The notes beneath the pieces were generated by a model. That model worked only from the letters and a program-made list of their open reading frames with translations, ran no database searches and was not told where the DNA came from. From contig WNNJ02002748.1 in the NCBI GenBank assembly GCA_012934845.2, positions 1 to 64,000 on the forward strand: DNA of 64,000 nt, written 5' to 3'. The stretch is from Pomphorhynchus laevis (Eukaryota; Acanthocephala; Palaeacanthocephala; Echinorhynchida; Pomphorhynchidae). The translations under genes were made by a program, and so were the position numbers. Shown here piece after piece: positions 43,885 through 54,431 of this stretch (position 1 is its first letter; the number at the start of each line of letters is the position of its first letter).

Positions 43885-45448
43885 ACTCATTGAGTTTCAA
43901 AGAAAATGCCATGAAGAACGAGAAAGGATAATTGAAGCTATGACAAAAGAAAACCTGAAAATCAAACAAACGTGCAAAGAACAAGTAATTTCGGACCATA
44001 TCGTTGCTTTACTACACGAGCGCTATATCGATACAACTGAAAGATTGGCTAATTGTTACGAGGACAAAGATGGTATGCGGTATGAAGAAGTGAAATCATT
44101 AGGAGGTGACCAGCAATTCAGCGAATTCTATGTTAAAATAAAGCATTTACGCGAAAAAAGCAATCGTCCAGCAGTGATTGAAAGCAAACAAATTCAGGTC
44201 GCTGTACCTTTACATGTTGAAATTGAACGAACAATTCAGGCATTATCTGAGCTTGATTCAGGATTAGTTGCATTTACTGATGAGGAATGTTGGGGAAGAT
44301 GTTTGGACCTCACAAATTTACATCAGCAGTACATACAACTCGCCAAACAAGATCCACCTATGGATTATATTACATATATCAATAAGTACAATTATCTGTT
44401 CGAATTGTTTACCCAGAAACACAAGCTATCAATGTACTCTGCATACAAAAACTACCTAAATAATATGATTGAATATCTATCAGATTTTGTATTTCGAGCT
44501 CAGCCATTACAGCAGATTATGTTCGGCGAGGAGAAGAAAAGGGATCTTGAAAAGAACTTTGAAGATCAGTGGACCGCTGGTACATTTCCAGGTTGGACAA
44601 ATATGGTTCAACGAAAAGAAAAGGTTATGCTTGATTTGCAATCATTTTCGCGAGTAGAAGAATTAGCGTCACTTGGATTAGATGGTCTTAAGCAAGCGTT
44701 GCTGGCGCTGTCATTGAAATGTGGTGGAACACTTAATGAACGAGCTAATCGCTTATGGAATGCATTAAAACAAAGCAGACAATCCAATGGCAATAACAAT
44801 AATGAAATCGATTCAAACAACTCTGATAAAGCTAAACAGTTAGCCAAACTAGAAGCTGAAATATATCAACTCAGTGAGGAAGTGGACAGTCTACGCGCTA
44901 ATACAATAGAAAATGTACAAAGAAAGCAAGCTAGGGCTGGCGCTATGGATGATGAAATAGACGACGGTGATGAATTTGGATACAACGGTGCTATTGGCAA
45001 TGACGAAGATGAAGACAATGAATACAATGAATATGGTGAATATGAAGGAAGTGGAATTGGACGTTGTAGTATCTATAACCCAAAGAATCTACCACTTGGA
45101 TGGGATGGAAAGCCAATCCCTTATTGGTTATATAAATTGCATGGCTTAAATATATACTACAATTGTGAAATATGTGGTAACTTCAAATATCGAGGGCCGA
45201 AGGCTTTTCAACGTCATTTTGCCGAATGGCGTCATGCCCACGGAATGCGTTGTCTTGGTATTCCTAACACGGCTCATTTTGCTAACATAACTTTAATAGA
45301 AGACGCAGTTGCATTATGGGATCGTTTAAGAAGAAAAAAAGAGTCAGAACATTGGAAACCAGATATTGATGAGGAATTTGAGGATAACAGTGGAAATGTT
45401 GTAACCCGTAAAGTTTACGAAGACCTAAGACGTCAAGGCCTTTTATAG
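43877..45448 (+). CDS. SF3A3: Splicing factor 3A subunit 3 (SF3a60)
   Basis: SF3A3 is part of the SF3A complex in the nucleus, which converts 12S to 17S U2 snRNP and helps U2 bind the branch site. The 523-residue frame is complete from METLIEFQRKCHEER to the conserved end EDLRRQGLL, against about 501 residues in human. It has an N-terminal helical region, a SAP-like stretch at residues about 260-302 (LASLGLDGLKQALLAL, KCGGTLNERA), and an extended acidic insert at about 365-395 (IDDGDE, NDEDEDNEYNEYGEYE). The hallmark NPKNLPLGWDGKPIPYWLYK is at 411-430 less one residue. The matrin-type C2H2 zinc finger has C430, C433, H447 and H453. No intron interrupts it, unlike most animal orthologues. The upstream leader is duplicated and repeat-derived. 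Poly(A) signals are at 45497 and 45508. It appears functional. A fixed retrocopy is the main alternative. Confidence 0.96.
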   Translation: METLIEFQRKCHEERERIIEAMTKENLKIKQTCKEQVISDHIVALLHERYIDTTERLANCYEDKDGMRYEEVKSLGGDQQFSEFYVKIKHLREKSNRPAVIESKQIQVAVPLHVEIERTIQALSELDSGLVAFTDEECWGRCLDLTNLHQQYIQLAKQDPPMDYITYINKYNYLFELFTQKHKLSMYSAYKNYLNNMIEYLSDFVFRAQPLQQIMFGEEKKRDLEKNFEDQWTAGTFPGWTNMVQRKEKVMLDLQSFSRVEELASLGLDGLKQALLALSLKCGGTLNERANRLWNALKQSRQSNGNNNNEIDSNNSDKAKQLAKLEAEIYQLSEEVDSLRANTIENVQRKQARAGAMDDEIDDGDEFGYNGAIGNDEDEDNEYNEYGEYEGSGIGRCSIYNPKNLPLGWDGKPIPYWLYKLHGLNIYYNCEICGNFKYRGPKAFQRHFAEWRHAHGMRCLGIPNTAHFANITLIEDAVALWDRLRRKKESEHWKPDIDEEFEDNSGNVVTRKVYEDLRRQGLL

Positions 45449-45496
45449 TATCTTATTATATAATTGAAGCAAATGTAAAGTTGTGAAGTATATCGA

Positions 45497-45513
45497 AATA
45501 AACTTACAATAAA
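45497..45513 (+). terminator. SF3A3 poly(A) signals
   Basis: Two AATAAA hexamers, at 45497-45502 and 45508-45513, lie 49 and 60 bp after the SF3A3 stop. Confidence 0.6.
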
Positions 45514-46839
45514 CTAAAAATTACATAATAATTAACACAAGCCGTTTTTAAGCAACATGTTTCAAAGATAATTTGTAATATATTAGTTTTGATATTCACA
45601 AACTACTTGTGTTAGCAATATGATTCAACCTTATTTGCCTAACGATTGTTTTTACGTTGAATTTCAACCAAAATCATTTTCTTTGCCCTTTTGCCTTTTT
45701 TAAATTTGCTTTCATATTGAAATCTGAACATGTGAGAATTTTAATGACCTTTGTTTTTGTGCAAGAATTGATTGAAATCAACAAAATTGTCGGTCTTTAG
45801 CGAAAATGTGGCTAATTACATTTTACAAATTACATGATCTCAATGATTTAACTTTAATTATACATTTCACTTATAATGATGATTAAACATTATGTCTTGA
45901 AATTTAAATAATTTTCAGCAATTAAATAATAATTAGTATTTATTTGGTATTACTTGATTTTGTTTCAAGATTAATTCATATCGAATAGATAATCATGTCT
46001 GGGCTTTTCCACGAAAATCAAAATCAGATCAACTTCATTTATAATTTCTTTTCAATGTAATTTGCCTCTTTAGACAAGATTTTGCCTAAAGAGGCCAATT
46101 GCGTTGGCCAAATGCGATTGGTCTTTTTTCTCGGGAAAAATAATGCATTTTTAAATTTTTTCTTAATCTTACGCGATTGGGTAAATTATAATAATTTCAA
46201 ATGTCGCTTTAAATGTGGGTTAAACATAATGTTCTGGAATTTATGCGTATATTTACTAATCAGTACATGTATTCATGAACAACATAGTCAAGTTTGTTTG
46301 TAAGGTGAATACTTATTAATAATAAGGTGTTTACTATGCGTCATCAGAACGTCCCGTAGCTGAATCAACCTATTTCATTGAATGTGAAGATGGATTACTT
46401 CGAGATTCGTGTCATTAACCGAGCTTTTAACTTTATCTCTAAGTCTTATATCGACCAGATCACTCAAAAAACTCATTTCTATGTTCTGTATTCCAGCGAC
46501 CTTGATTTTTAAATTCAATAATCAAATGCAATAATCGATAACTCTGATATATACTAGATTTTGAATTATTAGCTATATAAACGAATGCAAACTTTAGTAA
46601 ACTATTTGAATGCTAATTAGATTTTATTTTTTATCTCTGCATTATTATTACAAATTATATACAAATATAATCCCCGCGAATGGGTTCATGAATATTTCAG
46701 TTATCAATTCGAACACATTCCATATCCAAGTAAACGCTATTATTATCAGACCCTATCTTGTTTTTCGAAGACCTGGGACTACTCATGCAAGCTGACGCAA
46801 CACGTGCTATAGCAAAGCCAATTCGCCTCTTTAAATGGC
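45514..46839. other. Intergenic AT-rich stretch
   Basis: No convincing gene. A 10-bp stem (GCCTCTTTAG/CTAAAGAGGC) with a 12-nt loop lies at about 46066-46097. The open frames at 46082-46303 and 46610-46795 lack any recognisable domain. Confidence 0.4.
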
Positions 46840-47284
46840 TTATGTTGTCTGCGTAAGGCTAATAATTATGCTGATCCTGTTTGGCGGCGATAAGCCGGAT
46901 GAGTTTCATGGCCGCTTTGCCGATTCCACCGGAAGTAGATAAAATCGTGGTGACCAAAATTCCATGTTCAATTAGAATTACTCGTTCTCCATATTTTTAA
47001 CGTTTTCGAGTTTTATTGTAAGCAAAGTAAGATAGTGGGTTCTGTTGATGTTCGATTGAGTCAACGATAAAAAATGCTTACGTCCAGGAACGTACGCTCG
47101 AATAGTGCATCTTTAAACCAGAACACACAAAATCTAAACGTGCATTGCATTCTCTCGATGTGGATTCATGATCAAATATCATTGCGTCAGGGACAACATT
47201 CAATACTGGTTCAGTTGATACACCGTGACATATTACATTGAGTTCATTTGCTAGTATATCTCGAATATCATAATGTCGAATCAT
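46840..47284 (-). pseudogene. Broken C-terminal domain of an invertebrate repeat-borne protein
   Basis: Minus strand. From 47284 the frame begins RHYDIRDILANELNVICHG, then STEPVLN and ECNARLDFVCSGLK. It continues, after a stop, with AFFIVDSIEHQQNP, a KR-Y-RV block (GERVILIEHGILVTTILST), and SGGIGKAAMKLIRLIAAK. This order (RH-EIRD, EP, ARLDI, FFDVRV, KR-Y, VE-G-F-PLV-S-GG-G) recalls a conserved segment in many uncharacterised, multicopy proteins of cnidarians, molluscs and sponges. I recognise the pattern but cannot name the family. Two in-frame stops make this a relic. Confidence 0.5.
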
Positions 47285-48671
47285 TATATATAATAATAAA
47301 AAAACACAATTTGTTCGTCCTATACAATGATTGTTAAATGATGAATATTATGCTGTTAGTAACAAAATGTTCCATTTAAAATGGCACAAAACAACCGGCT
47401 GTAATAAATAGAGTAAGTGTCAATAGAGTAATATATAATTTATTGTAACAAATTTACTAATTATTATTAATAAATTAGATAGAAAAATAGTAAATTTTGG
47501 AGCTGCATCGATAAAAACAGAAATTTATTTTTATAATTTTATATCTGATGACTATTGACCCACTAGCCGATAACTCATCATCAAAAAAAAATCTTTTGAT
47601 GCTCCTCATTATAGTGTTTTCATATTAAAGAAGGTAAAACTAGCCTTGAATATTTTAAAAGTAGCGGATTTATATCCAAAGTAGGCTGAAATTCTTAAAG
47701 GAAAGTTATTCTTAGCACAGCTTTAATAAATGCTAATATAATAATATAATATTATTAATATAAAAAAATTCTAGGATAGTTTAATTTTTGGAATATAGTA
47801 ATAATATGAACTAAAAATAATAAAATTAACGAATATAAATTACCCTAAATATAAATTATTTTTGATTCGGGAAATACCTTATTACCGTCAAATGGAAAAG
47901 ATAACAAAACTTTTATTAATAATTTGCACTTAAGTGTTCACATTCCTCCGCTTAGCAATTGGATAAATGTGGGTGTTACTAAGTCGCTACTTTTATCTTA
48001 AGTAGCCTCAAAGTAAAGTTGAATAGTTTGGCTATAAAGAATTGTCCAATTCGCTATTTGTTGCCAAATCTGCAAAATATTTATAAGTGAATTATATCGA
48101 TTTTGTTAGAGAATCATGTTTAAAAATATATGTATCGTCACAAGTTATTATAGACTTACGGGAAATTACAATATTGCGAATGATTTGAAAATAATACATA
48201 CCGCATTTACTTATTTAAAGCAAGCGTTATTCAATTTCAAGTATATATTTTATGCTGTTCAGCAAATATCTAAAAGTTTCATAAACAACTTGATGTGGTT
48301 TCTTCTTTCTAACAACAATGTTGTTAATCGGCATCCATCACATTTTTGAAGTTGACCTATAGTCAAGTTCAAGGCGCTCGTCAAACTTCACCCGAGTTAT
48401 CTTCCTTGCCTCAATAATTTCTATGGATGTAGCTCTCTAACCTTTTATGTAAATCAGCAGTACAACTTATTTGATAGTGTTACCTTATAAGCTGTATCTT
48501 TTGTTGGATGACCATTTTCACTGTTGTCCACCATAACCTCACTTAGTCAGTGAAGTTATAGACATCATTCAACCCTATTTAATGTTTTTCACCTTTTACC
48601 GTAATCGAGCAAAGTCTTCTCGAACGTATATAGTAAAATGTAATTTAACAGATAGATCTGGCAGTCGTTCC
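47285..48671. other. Intergenic AT-rich stretch
   Basis: The largest open frame (48116-48349) has no recognisable domain and no neighbouring splice or promoter pattern that would support it. Nothing else was seen. Confidence 0.4.
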
Positions 48672-48728
48672 CATAATGCTATTTAACGTTAAATAGCATT
48701 ATGCTATTTAACGTTAAATAGCATAATG
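48672..48728. repeat. Two overlapping 32-bp perfect palindromes
   Basis: 48672-48703 and 48697-48728 are each perfect 32-bp palindromes built on ATGCTATTTAAC and its complement, sharing six bases. Scraps of the same unit (ATAGCAT, AACGTTAAATAGCATTAT) continue to about 48772. The array could form tandem cruciforms. Confidence 0.85.
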
Positions 48729-48772
48729 GCATAAATAGCATAATAGCATCATAGCAACGTTAAATAGCATTA

Positions 48773-49421
48773 TTTATTATTTATAATTATTAATCCAATA
48801 AGTCAATAAGACGTGCGTTTAGAATTGGCGGTACGTTTTCCCCACCACTCTCTTTTAGTTATCACAATCGTTATAAACCTGATTATTGAATCCACTCAAT
48901 ATCGACAGGGAATTATACACATCAGTATTATTAACTTATCTACAAGAAACGACCACCGGGTCGTTTTTTTGTAAGTAGCCGTACACCAGCTTGCCATTGC
49001 TTTTAATTAGTAACACTTAAATAGTTTAAAGTCCAACTATGATCCACAAGACTAAATCCAAAATTACGAGGAGAGGTGATTCCGCACATATTCAAATCGA
49101 GGCGACTTATATCATTCACAAATTTTGGTTGTTTCACGATCAGCAAATTGACTTTCCACTTTCTTACCAGAAGACTAAGTCACTTGGAAATATAACGTTT
49201 TTTTTATCAATTTTCGCACAATTGTTTGGTTGACCGCATTAATTTTCCAACCATTTTTCTTATTGAATCGATTTGTCTGGTAATATTTTTATCAAAAAAA
49301 TTTATAAATTAATTAAATAAAAATGAAACTATGTATTATTGATACGGCGTTATTATTTTCTTCTAATTTTCAAGCATATTTGATTAATTATCATTTAAAC
49401 GGAAGATGCTCGTGGTCAATG
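48773..49421. other. Intergenic AT-rich stretch
   Basis: No recognised feature. A short mirror-like segment (GACCACCGGGTCGTTTT) is at about 48950-48967. The open frame at 49039-49233 has no recognised domain. Confidence 0.35.
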
Positions 49422-49423
49422 TT

Positions 49424-49664
49424 AAATTATCAAAATTGAAATGGCAAGACACCCCGCATGAGGTAGAAAAGTTATTGAATTTTCGATTCCAATTTGGAAT
49501 CATCATCAGAAATAATGATATTATAATAATGATATTTAAAGATAGTTTAAGCTATCTTTAACAACTACTTACAATTTCTGATGATGATTCCAAACTGGAA
49601 TCGAAAATTCAATAAATTTTCTACTTCATGCAGGGCGTCTTGCCATTTCAATTTTGATAATTAA
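49424..49664. mobile_element. Family C hairpin MITE
   Basis: Two arms of about 90 bp, 49424-49513 and 49575-49664, are near-perfect reverse complements. Shared blocks are TCAAAATTGAAATGGCAAGAC, ATTGAATTTTCGATTCCA and TTTGGAATCATCATCAGAAAT. The 61-bp centre holds a second small hairpin (AAAGATAG/CTATCTTT). Such a fold-back structure with no ORF is typical of a MITE. Its superfamily is unknown. A one-armed relative is at 43290-43381. Confidence 0.75.
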
Positions 49665-49799
49665 TTAATTGCTTTCCATTTCTTATAATGATAAAGTATA
49701 AATCAACAAATGAATATCAAAATATTAAAATTTACAAATAATATAAATCAACAAAATATTAAAAATATATTTAAATTTTAATTATATTTAAATAATTTT

Positions 49800-50266
49800 T
49801 ATGGATTAATAACAATTAAAATACACTACATAATCAAATTTAATCAGAGGAAATACGTCATTAACATTTATTTGACCTCGCTGTTATGTTAGATATAGGA
49901 ATAGGTGCCGAAATATGATTACTAAGCTCTTCCTCTTAATAACCTCAATGAAACATATCATGGCATAAATACCTGTTTAATTGTAGGTTTAAGACTAGTT
50001 TTAAACTAGGAATTAGGGGCTGAAACCTGATTACATCGCAGTCCCTCATAATGACATATATTTATTATTCAAATACACCGCATATTATTTATTAGTTAAT
50101 TCATAAAAATTTATTTTATTTTAAATTCTAAAGTTTATCTTTTATAAATATAAATTGTATAACATCTTATATAATTATTTATTATTTATAATTATTAATA
50201 TTTATTTTTATTTATATATAGTATAAAATACGTAGACTTAATTATCTGATCTGATTTGTTCTACTG
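49800..50266 (+). repeat. Family A repeat, copy 6
   Basis: Landmarks are ATACGTCATTAACATTTATTTG at about 49852, GAATTAGGGGCTGAAACCTG at about 50009, TCCCTCATAATGACAT at about 50042, and ATACGTAGACTTAATTATCTGA near 50228. An extra 100-bp stretch splits it near 49930-50000, where part of the core seems to be duplicated. Confidence 0.6.
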
Positions 50267-50712
50267 ACAAGTTATTATTGACCTGTGGATTTTGTTTTAT
50301 CGGTAATATCATCTCTGTCAGAAATACTTAAACTATGTATTATTGATATGACATTATTTGTCTGCTTATTTTTAAGCAAGTTTGATGAATTTTATTCCTA
50401 CTTTTTTATTATGGAGAAGTCTTAATCAACAAAATATTATTAAAATTTTAAAATTACAATATATAAATCAGCGAAAAAATATTATTAAAAATTAAAACTA
50501 TTAAGCGAAAATATTTTATAGATGGATAATAAATAATATTCTTTGTGTTAGAATAAGGTATGCCAAATAATCAATTTTTATCTGAGGAAATACATTATTA
50601 GCATGTAATTAGCCACGCCTCTATATTGGATCATAAAAATAATGATAAGACTTATTTTTCTGCTTATTTTCATGAACGTTCGATTAATTTGTTCTATTTA
50701 TTTAAATGTAGA
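50267..50712. repeat. Family A fragments and AT-rich spacer
   Basis: A partial family A start (TTTTATAGATGGATAATAAATAATATTC, AAATACATTATTAGCATGTA) lies at about 50515-50640. The rest is AT-rich without other features up to the inverted-repeat arm. Confidence 0.45.
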
Positions 50713-51728
50713 AAAATAAATCAACAAAATATATTAAAATATTTAATTTACAATATATAATATTATTAAAATATATAATATTATATAAAATTTACTATAT
50801 ATAATTTATAATTATTTACTTATTTCATCCAAGTTTAAGGATTTTTTATTTTTTATAAACAAAAAAATCAACAAAATATTACTGAAAATAAATTTAATCT
50901 ATTAAACGAAAACGTTTTATGGATAACAAACAATGTGCTTTGTTTAGAATAAGGTACACTAAATAATCAAATTTCGTCGGAAGAAATACGTCATTCGCAT
51001 GTATTTGTCATTAGCACGTATTTGTACATGCATTTGATGTTTCTTAATTAACTTTAAAATCATAAACACTATATGAGCATATATAACTTGGAAGGTAATT
51101 TGACATAAATGAATCAATTACTCTTTCTTAATAATATAAAAATTAGTAAGAGTGCAAACGCAGAGATAATGACTTGTGGAGTTGACACAGAAGTTATCCT
51201 CTGTGTTATCCGTTGAATTCGCCAAGCAAATTGTAAATTTGCTTAAAATTTCAACTTAAAATATCTAACAAAATATTTTAAGTATATTAATTTAATAAAT
51301 TAATTTAAAACAAATTAATTTATTACAAATTATAATTAATTTATAAATAATATATTAATTTATATATTAATTATTGAAAAAATAATTAATGGAAATCATA
51401 ATTAATGTAAATTGATAAAAATATTTCGCTAATAAATCCCAATAATTGCTAATGTGAATACATCACAATTGGACCAATATTTTACAATTAGTAAAATATA
51501 ATCCAATTGACGTATTAATAAAATTAAAACACAAAAAATAACATTTTTATATTTTTTATTTATTTATTAATTTAGCTATTTACGTCATTAGCACATCATT
51601 GGCCCAACTGCTATGTTGGGTAGAGGAATAGGGGATTAAACCTGATTACTTAACAGCTCCTTTTGATGACCCCTAATCCTTATACATCGACTGTTATTTA
51701 TTAGTCAATTCATAACAAATGAGTTTTA
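50713..51728 (+). repeat. Left arm of a 1,016-bp inverted repeat around MIA40
   Basis: This arm is the reverse complement of 54432-55447. Reading both arms block by block I found no mismatch and no length difference. The match ends sharply at both sides. The arm contains two partial family A copies (about 50915-51010 and 51580-51728) and unique sequence, including a patch around 51165-51230 richer in G+C. Perfect identity in such AT-rich non-coding DNA implies very recent formation, ongoing gene conversion, or an assembly error. Confidence 0.9.
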
Positions 51729-51866
51729 TTTAAAATTTAAATTTTTAATTTTAACTTGATACAAGTTATGTAAAATCTTATAAATATAAATTGAATAAAA
51801 TCTTATATAATTATTTATTATTTATATTTAATATAAAATACGTAGACTCGGTTATCTGATCTGATT
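51580..51866 (+). repeat. Family A repeat, copy 9, immediately upstream of MIA40
   Basis: Landmarks are TACGTCATTAGCACATCATTGG, GGAATAGGGGATTAAACCTG, CTCCTTTTGATGACC, TTAGTCAATTCATAA and the end CGTAGACTCGGTTATCTGAT at 51841-51860. The repeat runs across the end of the inverted-repeat arm (51728), so the arm boundary falls inside it. The MIA40 start codon is 47 bp further on. Confidence 0.65.
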
Positions 51867-51913
51867 AATCAAAAATTTTATTGCCTAAATTATATTTAAT
51901 TTTAGATCAATTA

Positions 51914-52965
51914 ATGGTAAGCGACCAAATTAACTTTTTTGTTGATAATACTATTTGCACAGCATAGAATATCATATTTGAGCTACAAAGATCTTGCCAA
52001 TCCGAACGAAAATTCATTGAAAATATTGAGTTCAAGCGATACTAGTACCGTAGATCCATGGCAGGAAACAGGTGTTTTTTGTCGACTATTTTGATTACAA
52101 ATAATTATTACATAATCGGCCGTAGTTAACTTTAACTAAAATATATATTTTATTTGAAGTTTAGCATATTTCACATTCCTATATATTATATATTTTATTA
52201 TTAATTATATTTAAAAATATCTATATTGATTTGAATTAACTAAAATGTACGGTAACCAATTACACTGCACGCATATTACTTTTGGTTTAGCATTCAAAAA
52301 TAAGATAGTTACTAACATCTAATTAAAGTTTCATTAACTGTAAAATACAGTATATTAAGCTTTTGTATTTAAGCAAAATGTATTTAAATAGTAATTGTTT
52401 GTAATTTAGTCGCTAAAACGAATTGTTTCTTTTAAGATAACTTGTATATAATTATATGTTATAGAATACATTATTGTATTTTAGTTAATAATAATTAACT
52501 AATAATAATTAACTAACCAATAATAATTTAATATTTAAATAATAATTTAATTATAAGTTTTGATATTGTTATCCTTTAAATTTTCATCATATAATAGTAA
52601 TTTTTGTTGTTAATAAAATAAAACGATATACATATTTTTATCTGGATAATTAATTTATTTTTTCTTTATAATTTAGATTTAAATTATATTACAAAATAAA
52701 TAATTCACAGAATGTAAATAATATGACTTATGCTATTTTAATTAAAATTTTTACTAATTTAATTTGTAATCTAGGTCTTGTAAGATCAAATGGTACAATA
52801 AACTGGGCTTGTCCATGTCTGGGCTCTGCTATGGCCGGACCATGTGCTGAATATTTTCGCGATGCATTCACTTGCTTTCAAAAGAGTTCTGCTGAATCAA
52901 AAGGAGCTGAATGTCTTAAGGAATTCGGTAAATTAACTCGATGTATGAAGAAAACAAACTCATAG
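51914..52965 (+). CDS. CHCHD4: Mitochondrial intermembrane space import and assembly protein MIA40 (three exons)
   Basis: MIA40 is the disulfide-introducing import receptor of the mitochondrial intermembrane space and works with the sulfhydryl oxidase ALR. My model has exon 1 ending in the ATG itself (51914-51916), a donor GTAAGC, a 46-nt intron (51917-51962, acceptor TTGCACAG), exon 2 at 51963-52071, a 703-nt phase-1 intron (52072-52774, donor GTGTTT, acceptor AATCTAG), and exon 3 at 52775-52965. The product is 100 residues. DPWQETGLVRSNGTINW joins across the second intron and matches the conserved DP-Y-EHGLI-PNG-INW of animal MIA40. The redox CPC motif is C50-P-C52, and the twin CX9C motifs are C61/C71 and C84/C94. 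An ATG at 52723 lies inside intron 2 and is not the start. The gene sits between the arms of the inverted repeat. AATAAA is at 52988. It appears functional. Confidence 0.88.
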
Positions 52966-53161
52966 TTCTCATAAAATAATTTATTTTAATAAAGCAAATT
53001 ATAAATTGTCATAATTTATTTAATTATTCGAAATCAAAGGCATCAAAATTGATGTATGAAGAAAACAAACTTATAGTTTTCATAGAATAATTTATATAAA
53101 TAAAATAAATTATAAATTTGCAAAATTTATTTAATTGTTCGAAATCAAAGGCATCAAAATT
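52940..53161 (+). repeat. Tandem duplication of the MIA40 gene end
   Basis: Unit 1 (52940-53050) covers the last eight codons, stop and 3' UTR of MIA40. Unit 2 (53051-53161) repeats it with about 85-90% identity: ATGTATGAAGAAAACAAACT, then TATTCGAAATCAAAGGC or its TGTTCG variant. In unit 2 the codon before CMKKTN is a stop, so it is a dead copy of the terminal coding segment and may add a second poly(A) region. Confidence 0.85.
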
Positions 53162-54431
53162 ATTTTAAGGTTTTTGATTTTAGTTTTTATTTCATTTAAA
53201 AAATTAGGATAATGAGATGTATATAATTTTAGCAAATAAATTTTATTTTACAGTATTTTAAATACATATCCAAAGTGACTTTTTTCGATTTTCGAGTTTG
53301 AAAATACTGTTTAACAAAATTATCTAATCAAATTATCTAACAATATTTAATGTGATTAAATTATAATTAATTTAATATATAAATAATGATTATATTAATA
53401 TATTAAGGTAATAAATAAGGTATTGTGCTAATCAAATATCAAAATTGTAATTGAACGATATGTCTCGAATTTTTTATTAAATTATTTTTAATTAATTCTA
53501 TTTTTATTTTTTAAATTGACTTTTTATTTGACATAAATGTTTATACGTTTATTTTAATTGTCTATACATTTATTTAATTTGATATAATAAAACGTCGCTG
53601 ACTAATTTCAAGGTAACCCTTTATTTTTTTAAATATTCTTTACATAGAATATTAGGATAGAATACTCCAAACTACATAGGAGTTCATTAAATAAATTTAG
53701 AAAAAATTTATGATATAGAAAAAATAATCGAGAAGAAAATTACCTGAAAGAAACTTGAACTCTCCAGCTCACAACTTAAATAATCAAATTAAATAAAACA
53801 TAATCAATTTTTATTATCTCGAAAACCGTTATAATTTCAGATACTTTTCAATACAATTTCGATACAATACAATTTTTAACACAATTTCTATAATTCAATA
53901 ATTCAATACAATTTTTAACAAATAATTTTTTCTGCCGGAAGATACTTGAACAAATCTAAAGCTCACAACATAATAAGCAGTTATTTTTTAATAATTAATA
54001 ATTTCAGATGTACTGATCAATAATTTTAAATAAAATTTCGATGATCAAATAATTATTTTAACAAATAATTTTGTATAGAATATTAATAAATAATATCAAT
54101 ATTAAGATATTTGCTGATCAAATTATTATTTCAATTAATTTAAATCGAATTATTGTATTGACATAAAATTTTTCAATAATACGTAATGATGAATTGAATT
54201 AATAAATATTAATTAAATTAATTAATTAATAATAAATAATTATATAATATTTTATATAATTATAATATAATTATAATTTTATATAATTATTTTAATATAA
54301 TTATAAAATTGAAAAAAATAATGATAAATCAAAATTTAATAATCGAATAATAAATAATTAAATAATTATAAATAATTAATAATTATATAATATTTATATA
54401 ATTTGTATTTATAGAACTATAGAATTTAAAG
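53162..54431. other. AT-rich DNA between MIA40 and the right arm
   Basis: Extremely AT-rich, with simple runs such as TAATTAATAATAAATAATT near 54220. Short repeats of TTCAATACAATTT are near 53850-53920. No coding potential was seen. Confidence 0.4.

Noticed and set aside
48116-48349. 77-codon plus-strand frame as a gene
   Set aside because: No recognisable domain, AT-driven composition, no splice or promoter context. Frames of this length are expected by chance here.
52723-52774. ATG at 52723 as the MIA40 start
   Set aside because: It gives an N-terminus unlike MIA40 and lies within a good intron ending AATCTAG. The exon at 51963-52071 supplies the conserved N-terminal sequence in phase.
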